This document shows, piece after piece, positions 36,890-45,236 of a stretch of DNA of 64,000 bases; position 1 is the stretch's first letter, and every line of letters begins with the position of its first letter. Made by a program: the position numbers and the translations under genes. The stretch is from Streptomyces sp. cg36 (GTDB lineage Bacteria > Actinomycetota > Actinomycetes > Streptomycetales > Streptomycetaceae): contig NZ_CP163520.1 in the NCBI RefSeq assembly GCF_041080675.1, positions 6,601,501 through 6,665,500 of the forward strand, written 5' to 3'. The notes below the pieces were generated by a model. The model had not been told where the DNA came from, ran no database searches, and was given only the letters and a program-made list of their open reading frames with translations.

Positions 36890-37754
36890 CGTCGAGCCCG
36901 GCCCGCCAGTGCCGGGCCGGGACGCCCACCAGGCCGTAGAGCCTGCGCACCGGGGAGCGCCGGGCGAGCAGTGCCGCGCCCGCCACGACGGCGAACGCCG
37001 CCAGACCCAGCGGCCACCCCGCGAGCCGCACCAGCAGGCTCGCCCCCAGCGCCCCGGCGAACGGCAGCCCGTAGACCCCGGCCGCGGCGATCGCCACCGC
37101 GAGCGGCACCGCCACCTTGCGGTCCTCGTCGGCGCCGGGCAGCCGCCACCCCTCCACCAGCCAGCCGATCTCGGTGAGGAAGAGCGTGCCGAGCACCGCC
37201 GAGCCGAGGACGAGCAGGGCGAGGAAGGTGCCCGAGGTCAGGAAGTGCAGGACGTGGTTGACCACGCTGTCCCGCGGCCACTGCCGGTACTCGCGCGCGC
37301 TGGTGGTCAGCGTGCGGCGCCACCCGTTGCCGTCCCAGCCGTGGATCAGCGTCCCGAACAGCAGGAAGTGCCCGCCGACGCTCTGCAGGTAGGCCCAGTA
37401 CCCGGCGCCCACCAGCACCAGTGCCCGGGCCGCGAGGAAGCCGAGCAGCGCGGCGGTCACCACGCCGCCCGCGTAGAAGAGGACGAAGCCGGGCCAGACG
37501 CCGTCGTGGCCGTCCGCGACCTGCATGGTCGCCCAGGACGGATCGCGCCAGAGCATGAACATGCCCGACGGAACGAGCAGTACCGCCGCGTAGAGCACGG
37601 TGAGCGCCAGATAGGGGTTGGCGGCGCGGCTGCGGGTGCGCACCCCCTCCCCGGACACCGAGCGCTCCCACCACTGGAGCTGGCGCCCGGCCGCGACGGC
37701 GAAGGCCGCCCCGGTCGCGTACGCCCAGAACAGGGCGGCCTGGAGCTGGATCAC
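36867..37754 (-). CDS. multi-TM membrane protein of unknown function
   Basis: A 295-residue integral membrane protein with about seven or eight TM helices and few charged loops. I recognise no family. Seen segments include an aromatic RQLQWWERSV after the first helix and YWAYLQSVGGHFLLFG in the middle. GTG 37752-37754 overlaps the DUF6114 stop (GTGA), so it is the third gene of the DUF6230-DUF6114 operon and is likely part of the same membrane complex. At the 3' end it overlaps the SCO1431-type gene by 23 bp. Confidence 0.65.
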   Translation of the reverse strand: MIQLQAALFWAYATGAAFAVAAGRQLQWWERSVSGEGVRTRSRAANPYLALTVLYAAVLLVPSGMFMLWRDPSWATMQVADGHDGVWPGFVLFYAGGVVTAALLGFLAARALVLVGAGYWAYLQSVGGHFLLFGTLIHGWDGNGWRRTLTTSAREYRQWPRDSVVNHVLHFLTSGTFLALLVLGSAVLGTLFLTEIGWLVEGWRLPGADEDRKVAVPLAVAIAAAGVYGLPFAGALGASLLVRLAGWPLGLAAFAVVAGAALLARRSPVRRLYGLVGVPARHWRAGLDVTADRSG

Positions 37755-38665
37755 GACGCCTCCAGCCGCAGCCCGTTCGCCACGATCGAGTCCGAGGTGA
37801 CCAGGGCCTGCTCGGCGCTGACGTCCGTCATGAAGACGAACGGAGGCACCACCGGCGGCACCGGCAGCCGGTCCGGGGTGAAGGTGAGGCACAGCAGCCC
37901 CTCCAGACAGCCGCTGAACCGGGTCAGATAGAGGGTCACATCGCCGCTGAGGTCCAACGAGTCGGCGCCCAGGGTGAGTTCGCCGCCGCCGTCGTGGGTG
38001 CGCAGCCGGTAGTCGGTCAGCGAGGCCGAGGCCATCCTGAGCACCATGACCTTCACCGGGCCGCCCGCGCTCGGCACCGTCCGCACCCCGGCGAGCAGGA
38101 AGCCGTCGGGCGCGAAGAGCGTGGTGGTGACCGTGGGCGCGACGCGCGGCACCCCGGCCGCGCCGAGCGCGGGCCGGTGGGCGGCGCCGGGCCCGCCGAG
38201 CGTCACCAGCAGGGCGACGGGCAGGGCGGCGGCGAGCGAGCGGGTGCCCGGCGGGTGCGCGGGCTCCGGCCCCGGCTCGGGCGCCGGGGTCCAGCCGAAC
38301 CCCATGGCGCTCCCCGCGATGCCCAGCCCCATGCCGACCAGGAAGCCGCCCAGATTGGTCGCCACGAAGGAGAGGACCGACAGCAGCAGGGCGTTGACGC
38401 AGACGTAGTGGCGGGTGTGCGGCAGGAACCAGAGGAAGAGCCCCGCCACGACCAGCGCGAGCCCGATCCCGATGGCCGCGATCCCGCCGAGCCCCAGGCT
38501 GACCAGGATCGTCAGCGGCGACAGCGGCACGACCAGCAGTTCCGTGCCGCCCAGCACCAGCAGCAGTCCGGCCCAGAACGGCCGGGTGCGGCGCCAGTGG
38601 CGGACCGTCCGGCGGGCGTCGGGCAGCGGCAGGCGCGCGTCCAGCCATCCCGTGGTCAGAAGCAC
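37751..38665 (-). CDS. DUF6114 domain membrane protein
   Basis: A 304-residue protein. Four TM helices fill about residues 20-130 (FWAGLLLVLGGTELLV, IAAIGIGLALVVAGLFLWFL and others). The C-terminal 150 residues form a probably extracytoplasmic beta-rich domain (LFAPDGFLLAGV, DVTLYLTRFSGCLEGLLCLTF). DUF6114 genes regularly follow DUF6230 genes in Streptomyces. The start is GTG 38665, overlapping DUF6230 by 10 bp; no strong ribosome binding site, so translational coupling is likely. Function unknown. Confidence 0.75.
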   Translation of the reverse strand: MLLTTGWLDARLPLPDARRTVRHWRRTRPFWAGLLLVLGGTELLVVPLSPLTILVSLGLGGIAAIGIGLALVVAGLFLWFLPHTRHYVCVNALLLSVLSFVATNLGGFLVGMGLGIAGSAMGFGWTPAPEPGPEPAHPPGTRSLAAALPVALLVTLGGPGAAHRPALGAAGVPRVAPTVTTTLFAPDGFLLAGVRTVPSAGGPVKVMVLRMASASLTDYRLRTHDGGGELTLGADSLDLSGDVTLYLTRFSGCLEGLLCLTFTPDRLPVPPVVPPFVFMTDVSAEQALVTSDSIVANGLRLEAS

Positions 38666-39270
38666 CGCTTGCCGCCGATGCTCACGTCGACCCGCATGCC
38701 CTTCAGTCGGAAGTTGCCGCCGGTCGCCGACCAGGCGTGCGAGCGCACCCCGGCGACCTCGATGTCCCCGGCCTGGAGGCCGAACTTCCCGGCCTCGCCC
38801 CGCACTCCGGGCACCCGGTCCAGGGTGGAGGCGTCCCGGCCGATCTCGGCGGTGCCGAAGCGGGCGTCGCCGACCAGGTCCTCGCCGTCGATGACCAGAT
38901 CGGTGGCGGTCACCTCGCCCGCGTCGCCGCCCGCCGTCAGTTTGAACACCACCGTGCCGAGGGGCGTCTTGACCTCGGCGGACTGGCAGATGTCGCTGAG
39001 CCGGGCGTCGCCGATGCCGAGCAGCGCCACGGGGTGGCCCTTGCCGTCGACGGATCTGTCGGTCTGTACGTAGGAGGCCAGGCCCTGACTGGTCAGCTTC
39101 CCCGAGGACACCTGGAAGCTGGTGCCCGAGACCGCGAAGGAGGCGGCCAGAGCGCCCTCGGCCATCACGTTGGCCATGATCCCGACGGCGAGGACCGCGG
39201 GCATCGCGACCAGTGCCGTCTTCTTCCAGGCTGTTCTTCCCTCGGCCAGTGGCCGCCGTTGCGTGCTCAC
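38656..39270 (-). CDS. DUF6230 family exported protein
   Basis: A 204-residue protein with a Lys-containing N-terminus and one signal/TM helix (TALVAMPAVLAVGIMANVMAEGALA), followed by a secreted beta-rich domain with a late Cys (GGKRCF at the C-terminus) and one Cys at SDICQSAEV, possibly a disulfide. GTG 39268-39270 has GGGAGGAA upstream. First gene of the operon DUF6230, DUF6114, multi-TM protein; transcribed divergently from a TetR regulator. Members are sometimes mislabelled as cholesterol esterase; no catalytic motif is seen. Confidence 0.78.
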   Translation of the reverse strand: MSTQRRPLAEGRTAWKKTALVAMPAVLAVGIMANVMAEGALAASFAVSGTSFQVSSGKLTSQGLASYVQTDRSVDGKGHPVALLGIGDARLSDICQSAEVKTPLGTVVFKLTAGGDAGEVTATDLVIDGEDLVGDARFGTAEIGRDASTLDRVPGVRGEAGKFGLQAGDIEVAGVRSHAWSATGGNFRLKGMRVDVSIGGKRCF

Positions 39271-39327
39271 TTGTTCCTCCCTTACGTCCCGTCGTCCAAG
39301 CGGTGCAGGGGGAGTGCGCGTGCCGGT

Positions 39328-39355
39328 CTGCCATACTGCGGAGATCCTGTGGCAG
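39328..39355. promoter_or_regulatory. candidate TetR operator, CTGCCA-N16-TGGCAG
   Basis: A 6-bp inverted repeat (39328-39333 with 39350-39355) lies between the divergent TetR and DUF6230 genes. Spacing is long for a simple operator, so it is only a candidate. Confidence 0.3.
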
Positions 39356-39374
39356 TTGGAGACTAGGGCCGAAT

Positions 39375-40004
39375 TTGAATAATAGTCAACAGCGCGGCGC
39401 GACCGAGAGATCCCAGGTCCGGCGCTCCGAACTCATCGCAACGGGCCGGAAGTTGTTCGCCGACACGTCGTACGACGCCCTGTCGATGGACGACATCGCC
39501 AAGCACGCGGGGGTGGCCAAGGGCCTCATCTACTACTACTTCAAGAGCAAGCGCGGCTACTACCTGGCGATCGTCGAGGACTCGGTGGCCGACCTGGTCG
39601 CCCGCGCCGGCGGCGACACCGAACTGCCGCACGCGGACCGGGTGCACCGCACGATGGAGGGGTACCTGCTGTACGCCCAGCACCACCAGGCGGCGTACCG
39701 CACCATCGTCACCGGCGGCGTCGGCTTCGACACCCAGGTGCAGGCGATACGCGACGGCGTGCGCGAGGAGCTCATGGCCACCATCGCCGAGGGCGCCTAC
39801 GGCACCCGGGAGGTGCCCGTCCTCGCCCGGCTCGCCCTGCTCGGCTGGATGGGCTGCGTGGAGAGCGTCACGCTCGAATGGCTCGGCGCCGCGGAGCCCG
39901 GCCGCGCCACCGTGCGCGAGCTGCTGGTGCGGATGCTGCGCCAGACGCTGGACACGATCGGCGAGCTCGAACCGTCCTGCCCCTCGCCCGAACCGGGCCG
40001 CTGA
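39375..40004 (+). CDS. TetR/AcrR family transcriptional regulator
   Basis: A 209-residue regulator starting at TTG 39375, the only start codon after the last in-frame non-coding stretch. HTH at residues 20-65 (LIATGRKLFADTSYDALSMDDIAKHAGVAKGLIYYYFKSKRGYY over the conserved positions). The ligand domain is helical with no family clue. Divergent from the DUF6230/DUF6114/multi-TM operon, which it probably controls. Confidence 0.85.
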   Translation: MNNSQQRGATERSQVRRSELIATGRKLFADTSYDALSMDDIAKHAGVAKGLIYYYFKSKRGYYLAIVEDSVADLVARAGGDTELPHADRVHRTMEGYLLYAQHHQAAYRTIVTGGVGFDTQVQAIRDGVREELMATIAEGAYGTREVPVLARLALLGWMGCVESVTLEWLGAAEPGRATVRELLVRMLRQTLDTIGELEPSCPSPEPGR

Positions 40005-40010
40005 CGGGGA

Positions 40011-40043
40011 GGGGGCGGCCGGGCCACACGGCCGGCCGCCCCC
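40011..40043. terminator. bidirectional terminator between TetR and chitinase genes
   Basis: A perfect 12-bp stem GGGGGCGGCCGG/CCGGCCGCCCCC (40011-40022 with 40032-40043) with a 9-nt loop between convergent stops. Confidence 0.8.
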
Positions 40044-40062
40044 GATCGCCCCCGCTCCGGGG

Positions 40063-41316
40063 CTACTTGATGGACTTGATCAGCTCACCGCCCGCGGTGT
40101 CGCCGCTCAGCTCCCAGAAGAAGGTGCCGCCGAGGCCCTGGCTGTTCTTGTAGGCCATCTTCCCGGCGATGGTGGCCGGGGTGTCGTAGCTCCACCAGTT
40201 GTTGCCGCAGTACGCGTACGCGGTGCCCGCGACCGTGCCGTTGGCCGGGCACTTGGTCTTGAGCACCTTGTAGTCGTCGATGCCCTGCTCGTAGGTCCCG
40301 GCCGCCGGGCCCGTCGCCGTGCCGCCGGGCGCCTTCTGGGTCACGCCGGTCCAGCCGCGCCCGTAGAAGCCGATGCCGAGCAGCAGCTTGCTCGCCGGGA
40401 TGCCGAGCCCCTTGAGCTTCTGGACGGCCGCGTCGGTGTGGAAGCCCTGGGTGGGGATGCCGCTGTAGGAGGTGAGCGGGGAGTGCGGGGCCGTGGGGCC
40501 CTGCGCCGCCCAGGCGCCGAAGAAGTCGTACGTCATCGGGTTGTACCAGTCGACGTACTGGGCCGCGCCCGCGTAGTCGGCCTGCTCGATCTTGCCGCCC
40601 GCCGAGGCGTCGGCGGTGATCGCGGCGGTGACGAGGTCGGCCGAGCCGAACTTGGCGCGCAGCGCGGCCATCAGGTTCTTGAAGGCGGCCCGCCCGCTGG
40701 TGTCGCAGGAGAGCCCGCAGGCGTTGGGGTACTCCCAGTCGATGTCGATCCCGTCGAAGACGTCGGCCCAGCGCGGGTCCTCGACCAGCGAGTAGCAGGA
40801 GTTCGCGAACGCGGCGGGGTTCTTGGCGGCCTCGGCGAACCCGCCGGACCAGGTCCAGCCGCCGAACGACCAGAGCACCTTGAGCCCGGGGTGCTTCTTC
40901 TTCAGCTCGCGCAGCTGGTTGAAGCTGCCCGCCACCGGCTGGTCCCACTTGTCGGCGGTGCCGTCGACGCTGGAGGCCGCGTCGTACGTCTTCTGGTAGT
41001 CCGCGTAGGCGTCGCCGATGGCGCACTTGCCGCCGGTGACGTTGCCGAACGCGTAGTTGATGTGGGTCAGTCTGGCCGCCGAGCCCGAGGTCTCGATGTT
41101 CTTCACGTGGTAATTGCGCTGGTAGACGCCCCAGTCGGTGAAGTAGCCGACGACCTTGGAGCCGGCGGCGGCGGGCCGCGCAGGGGCGCCGGCCGGTTCG
41201 GGGGAGGCGGTGGCGCTGCCGGTCGCGGCGAGCAGGGTGACGCCGAGGGCCCCCGCGCACGCGGCGGCCGTCAGGGCCCGGACGAAGGAGGTGCGGGGGC
41301 GGTGCGGTTCGAGCAT
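40063..41316 (-). CDS. secreted GH18 chitinase, single domain
   Basis: A 417-residue chitinase with no chitin-binding module. Signal peptide (1 to about 38, hydrophobic core ALTAAACAGALGVTLLAA). The GH18 barrel begins KVVGYFTDWGVYQRN, with LWSFGGWTWS and the catalytic motif DGIDIDWE, Glu195 being the proton donor with Asp191 and Asp193. WNP and YDFFGAW blocks and a C-terminal FFWELSGD complete the fold. It resembles ChiD of S. coelicolor in context as I recall it. Its promoter has the same dre-like pair as the chitinase at 21.5-24 kb, so both should respond to chitin through DasR. Confidence 0.93.
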   Translation of the reverse strand: MLEPHRPRTSFVRALTAAACAGALGVTLLAATGSATASPEPAGAPARPAAAGSKVVGYFTDWGVYQRNYHVKNIETSGSAARLTHINYAFGNVTGGKCAIGDAYADYQKTYDAASSVDGTADKWDQPVAGSFNQLRELKKKHPGLKVLWSFGGWTWSGGFAEAAKNPAAFANSCYSLVEDPRWADVFDGIDIDWEYPNACGLSCDTSGRAAFKNLMAALRAKFGSADLVTAAITADASAGGKIEQADYAGAAQYVDWYNPMTYDFFGAWAAQGPTAPHSPLTSYSGIPTQGFHTDAAVQKLKGLGIPASKLLLGIGFYGRGWTGVTQKAPGGTATGPAAGTYEQGIDDYKVLKTKCPANGTVAGTAYAYCGNNWWSYDTPATIAGKMAYKNSQGLGGTFFWELSGDTAGGELIKSIK

Positions 41317-41653
41317 CGTGATCTCCTCGTGGGGGAGGGGAGCCGTTCACGGGTGCTTGGCATGAACGCGATGAAGCGGTCAGGGGAACGCTAGAAGGAC
41401 TAGACCAGTCGGTCAATGGTTTGGACCAACATCGGAGCGGGTGGTTCCGGCGCCAACGCGATGGCCGATTCGTGATCTTGGACCCCGTGACGCGGGGCGC
41501 CCGATCGGGCATACTCACAGCGCCACAGCCACCAGCCTGCAGCTTCCGTGATCCGGGAGGGTAGGCATCGGCTGTCCAGCAGAGTCACCGGCGGCGCCGC
41601 CACACCCTGCGCGCGTGTCCGCCGAAGCGCCCGACAGGGAGGAGAGCGCCGCC
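41317..41653. other. 337-bp divergent intergenic region (chitinase / acyl-CoA dehydrogenase)
   Basis: Holds the chitinase promoter and dre-like pair at 41388-41428 on the minus strand, then the acyl-CoA dehydrogenase promoter side with no clear boxes. The AGGGAGGAGAG ribosome binding site precedes the plus-strand ATG at 41654. No further gene is seen. Confidence 0.6.
41388..41428 (-). promoter_or_regulatory. chitinase promoter with paired dre-like DasR boxes
   Basis: On the minus strand TGGTCCAAACC (41418-41428) and TGGTCTAGTCC (41397-41407) are direct repeats 21 bp apart, bracketing TTGACC (41411-41416) as -35. A TAGCGT -10 lies at 41388-41393, 17 bp away. Nearly the same layout as the other chitinase promoter. 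Confidence 0.87.
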
Positions 41654-42826
41654 ATGCCCGACCGCGCCCCGCAGCCGGTGGACCGACAGCTGCCCACCGA
41701 GGAGGCCCGGGACCTCGTCGCACTGGTACGCGACATCGTCCAGCGGGAGATCGCCCCCCATGCCGCCGAGCAGGAGGACGCCGGACGCTTCCCGCGCGAG
41801 GTCTTCACCCTGCTCTCCGAGTCCGGGCTGCTCGGCCTCCCGTACGACTCCGCCTTCGGCGGCGGCGACCAGCCGTACGAGGTGTACCTCCAGGTCCTCG
41901 AAGAGCTCGCCGCCGCCCGCCTCACCGTCGGCCTCGGCGTCAGCGTCCACTCGCTGGCCTGCCACGCGCTCGCGGGCTACGGCACCAAGCAGCAGCAGGC
42001 CGACCACCTGCCCGCCATGCTCGGCGGCGGCCTCCTCGGCGCCTACTGCCTCTCCGAGCCCGCCGCGGGCTCGGACGCGGCGTCCCTGCGCACCAAGGCG
42101 GTCCGGGACGGCGACGACTGGGTGATCACCGGCACCAAGGCGTGGATCACCCACGGCGGCATCGCGGACTTCTACACGGTCCTGGCCCGCACGGGCGCCG
42201 AGGGCGCCAGAGGCATCACCGCGTTCCTGGTCCCCGGCGACGCCGAGGGACTGAACGCGGCGGCCCCCGAGAAGAAGATGGGCATGAAGGGCTCGCCCAC
42301 CGCCCAGCTGCACTTCGACGGCGTCCGGGTCCCCGACGCCCGCCGCCTCGGCGAGGAGGGCCAGGGCTTCGCGATCGCCCTGTCCGCGCTCGACTCGGGC
42401 CGTCTCGGCATCGCCGCCTGCGCCATCGGCGTTGCCCAGGCCGCCCTGGACGAGGCGACGGCGTACGCGACCGGGCGCGAGCAGTTCGGCCGCCCGATCG
42501 CCGACTTCCAGGGCCTGCGCTTCATGCTCGCCGACATGGCCACCCGGATCGAGGCGGGCCGGGCGCTCTACCTGTCGGCCGCGCGGCTGCGGGACGCGGG
42601 ACGGCCGTTCTCCAAGGAGGCGGCGATGGCCAAGCTCTTCTGCACGGACGCGGCGATGGCCGTCACCACCGACGCGGTCCAGGTCCTCGGCGGCTACGGC
42701 TACACGGCCGACTTCCCCGTCGAGCGCCTGATGCGCGAGGCGAAGGTGCTCCAGATCGTCGAGGGCACCAACCAGATCCAGCGGATGGTGATCGCCCGCC
42801 ACCTCGCGGGCCCCGAGACCCGCTGA
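41654..42826 (+). CDS. acyl-CoA dehydrogenase
   Basis: A 390-residue FAD enzyme introducing an alpha,beta double bond into an acyl-CoA. Family signatures are clear: LLGAYCLSEPAAGSDAAS (FAD/substrate loop), VITGTKAWITHGG, and QVLGGYGYTADFPVERLMREAKVLQIVEGTNQIQ, in which Glu370 is the likely catalytic base. ATG 41654 has AGGGAGGAGAG upstream; the frame is open 39 bp earlier without conservation. A phosphotransferase of the ACAD10/11 kind lies two genes downstream, suggesting a hydroxy-acid route. Confidence 0.93.
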   Translation: MPDRAPQPVDRQLPTEEARDLVALVRDIVQREIAPHAAEQEDAGRFPREVFTLLSESGLLGLPYDSAFGGGDQPYEVYLQVLEELAAARLTVGLGVSVHSLACHALAGYGTKQQQADHLPAMLGGGLLGAYCLSEPAAGSDAASLRTKAVRDGDDWVITGTKAWITHGGIADFYTVLARTGAEGARGITAFLVPGDAEGLNAAAPEKKMGMKGSPTAQLHFDGVRVPDARRLGEEGQGFAIALSALDSGRLGIAACAIGVAQAALDEATAYATGREQFGRPIADFQGLRFMLADMATRIEAGRALYLSAARLRDAGRPFSKEAAMAKLFCTDAAMAVTTDAVQVLGGYGYTADFPVERLMREAKVLQIVEGTNQIQRMVIARHLAGPETR

Positions 42827-42841
42827 GGCCGCGGTGGCCGG

Positions 42842-42863
42842 GGGCGCGGGTCCGCCCGCGCCC
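42842..42863 (+). terminator. stem-loop after acyl-CoA dehydrogenase gene
   Basis: A perfect 9-bp stem GGGCGCGGG/CCCGCGCCC (42842-42850 with 42855-42863), TCCG loop, 15 bp past the stop. Confidence 0.6.
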
Positions 42864-42896
42864 TCCCGGCCCGGGGGGCTTGTTTTTCAAGGTTTC

Positions 42897-42909
42897 TGAC
42901 GTACCGTCA
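42897..42909. promoter_or_regulatory. palindrome TGACG-TAC-CGTCA upstream of lipid-type gene pair
   Basis: A perfect 5-bp inverted repeat with a 3-bp spacer, 27 bp before the next GTG start. Size and sequence resemble operators of TetR-type fatty-acid regulators in actinobacteria. No such regulator is in the window. Confidence 0.5.
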
Positions 42910-42935
42910 ACTTCCCTGTCGTCCAGGAGGTTGCC

Positions 42936-44057
42936 GTGTCCCAGGACCGTCCGATCGCACTCGACGAATACCCGATCCACCAGGTCCCGCTCTCCCTCAA
43001 ACACGTCGCCACCGGCGACCGCAACGCCTACGACCGCTGCATCTTCCACGTCTTCGACCACCACGGCCGCGCCCTGCTCATCGCCGGACTCGGCGTCTAC
43101 CCCAACACCGGGGTCATCGACGCCTACGCGACCCTGCGCCTGGGCGACCGGCTGTACGCGGTCCGCGCCAGCGACGAGCTCACCGACGACCGCATGAACC
43201 TCTCGGTCGGCCCGCTGCGCATCACCGTCGACGAGCCGCTGCGCCGCCTCACCCTGCGCTGCGACCCCGACCCCGCCGACCCCGCCTCCCTCGCGTACGA
43301 GATCTCCTGGCAGGCCGACTTCCCCGCCGTCTGGGAGCCGCACCACGTCCAGCGCCGCGGCGACCGGCTCACCCTGGAGGGCCGCCGGTTCGTCCAGGCG
43401 GGCCGCTGCACCGGCACCGTCCGGGCCGCGGGCGAGGAGATCTCCGTCACGGCCGACGAGTGGACCGGCACCCGGGACCGCAGCTGGGGCGTGCGCCCCA
43501 TCCCCGGCGAGAGCGACGGGCGCGCCCAGGAGCAGCGGCCCGAGGGCTTCCACTGGCTGTGGGTGCCGGTCCGCTTCGACGACCGGTTCCTGATGGTCAT
43601 CGCCCAGGAGGACGCCGACGGCTACCGCACCCTCAACGAGGCCGTACTGGTCCGCGACGGCCACCCCGACGCCCAACTCGGCTGGCCCCGGGCCGACATC
43701 GCCTACCGGCCCGGCACCCGCCACCCCGAACACGCGGTGATCCACCTCACCGACGCCGCCCGCAAACCGCTGGAGCTCGGCGTCCAGGTCCTCGCCTCCT
43801 CCCCGCTCGCCGTGGGAGCGGGCTATCCGCCCGCCGACGACTGGCAGCACGGCACCTGGCAGGGCCGGGCCTGGAGCGACCGCCGCGTCTACGACCTCTC
43901 GGACCCCGCCGCGCACCCCCTGGCCGCCTACGGCGTCACCGACCACGCCGCCCGCTTCACCCTCGACGGCCGGACCGGCTACGGGATCTTCGAGCACGGC
44001 AGCTTCGGCCGCCACGACCCCAGCGGCTTCGCCGGCCACACCTCCGTCGCCCCCTGA
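42936..44057 (+). CDS. beta-rich hypothetical protein (lipocalin/AttH-like region)
   Basis: A 373-residue cytoplasmic protein dominated by beta strands. It starts SQDRPIALDEYPIHQVP; the middle has HHVQRRGDRLTLEGRRF and DRSWGVRPIPGES; an FHWLWVPVRFDDRFLMVIAQ strand follows. It recalls proteins of the hydroxyneurosporene-synthase/AttH lipocalin type, found beside lipid-metabolism genes, but I cannot name the family firmly. AGGAGG is five bases before GTG. The downstream phosphotransferase starts 30 bp after its stop, so they form one unit. Confidence 0.65.
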   Translation: MSQDRPIALDEYPIHQVPLSLKHVATGDRNAYDRCIFHVFDHHGRALLIAGLGVYPNTGVIDAYATLRLGDRLYAVRASDELTDDRMNLSVGPLRITVDEPLRRLTLRCDPDPADPASLAYEISWQADFPAVWEPHHVQRRGDRLTLEGRRFVQAGRCTGTVRAAGEEISVTADEWTGTRDRSWGVRPIPGESDGRAQEQRPEGFHWLWVPVRFDDRFLMVIAQEDADGYRTLNEAVLVRDGHPDAQLGWPRADIAYRPGTRHPEHAVIHLTDAARKPLELGVQVLASSPLAVGAGYPPADDWQHGTWQGRAWSDRRVYDLSDPAAHPLAAYGVTDHAARFTLDGRTGYGIFEHGSFGRHDPSGFAGHTSVAP

Positions 44058-44087
44058 CCCCGCCGCGCCCCGAGAAGGGAACCGCCC

Positions 44088-45206
44088 ATGGCCACCGCCC
44101 CCCGCCCCCGCACCACCACGCGCGACCCCGAGGAGCTCGGCCGCCGGCTCGACGGCTGGCTCGGCGCCCGGCTGCCCGGCGCCCGTGCCACCGGCATCGA
44201 GGTCCCGTCCACCAACGGCATGTCCAGCGAGACCCTCCTCTTCCGCCTCGGCCTGCCGGACCCGCCGCCGCCCGGCCCGGCGGACCTCCCGGCCGCCTGC
44301 GCCCTGCGCCTGGCCGCCGACCCGGCCGCGTACAGCGTCTTCCCGGTCTACGACATGGCCCGCCAGTACCGGGTGATGCGGCTGGTCGCCGAGCACACCG
44401 ACGTACCGGTGCCCCGGGTGCTGTGGCTGGAGGAGGACCCGGTGGCGCTGGGCGCCCCGTTCTTCGTGATGGAGCGCGTCGAGGGCCGCGTACCGCCCGA
44501 CGTCATGCCCTACACGTACGAGGGGAACTGGCTGCACTCCGCGAGCGACGCCGAGCGGGCCCGGCTGCAGGACGCGACGGTCTCGGTGCTGGCCCGGCTG
44601 CACGACCAGGTCCCGGCCGGGGCCGCCGACTTCCTGCTGGGCGACGGCACCGGTTCACCGCTGTGGCGCCATGTGGCGGCCCAGCGGGCGTACTACGAGT
44701 GGGTGGTGGACGGGCTGCCGCGCTCCCCGCTGATCGAGTCCGCGTTCGCCTGGCTCGACGCGCACCGGCCCGCCGACGAGGGCCCGCCCGTGCTCTGCTG
44801 GGGCGACGCCCGCATCGGCAACATCGTCTACGACGGCTTCGAACCCGCCGCCGTGCTCGACTGGGAGATGGCGGCCTACGGACCGCGCGAACTCGACCTC
44901 GGCTGGACCGTCTACCTCCACCGCTTCTTCCAGGACCTGACGGTGAGTTTCGGCCAACCCGGGCTCCCCGGCTTCCTGAGACGGGACCACATCGAGGAGC
45001 GCTACGCCGAGTTGACCGGCCACGCGCCCCGCGACATGGAGTTCCACACCCTCTACGCCGCGCTGCGGCACGCCGTGGTGATGCTCAGGATCGCCTACCG
45101 CCAGGTGCACTTCGGCGAGGCCCGGGCCCCCGAGGACCCGGACGCGCTCATCCTGCACCGGGCCAGCCTGGAGGCGATGGTCCGGGGCACGTACTGGAAG
45201 TCCTGA
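44088..45206 (+). CDS. aminoglycoside-phosphotransferase-fold kinase (ACAD10/11-like)
   Basis: A 372-residue kinase of the APH family. The catalytic loop is CWGDARIGN with Asp240 and Asn245 (the usual His is Trp), and the metal-binding DWEMA has Asp258. Such APH domains are fused to acyl-CoA dehydrogenase in human ACAD10 and ACAD11, where they phosphorylate 4-hydroxyacyl groups before beta-oxidation. The acyl-CoA dehydrogenase gene close upstream makes the same split arrangement. Antibiotic resistance is less likely on this evidence, but the substrate is not proven. Confidence 0.8.
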   Translation: MATAPRPRTTTRDPEELGRRLDGWLGARLPGARATGIEVPSTNGMSSETLLFRLGLPDPPPPGPADLPAACALRLAADPAAYSVFPVYDMARQYRVMRLVAEHTDVPVPRVLWLEEDPVALGAPFFVMERVEGRVPPDVMPYTYEGNWLHSASDAERARLQDATVSVLARLHDQVPAGAADFLLGDGTGSPLWRHVAAQRAYYEWVVDGLPRSPLIESAFAWLDAHRPADEGPPVLCWGDARIGNIVYDGFEPAAVLDWEMAAYGPRELDLGWTVYLHRFFQDLTVSFGQPGLPGFLRRDHIEERYAELTGHAPRDMEFHTLYAALRHAVVMLRIAYRQVHFGEARAPEDPDALILHRASLEAMVRGTYWKS

Positions 45207-45236
45207 ACGTACGCGGCCACAAGGGTGCGGGCGGGC

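Noticed and set aside
44088..45206. Aminoglycoside resistance gene
   Set aside because: The fold is APH-like, but the catalytic His is Trp and the neighbours are acyl-CoA dehydrogenase and a beta-rich protein, as in ACAD10/11-type kinases.
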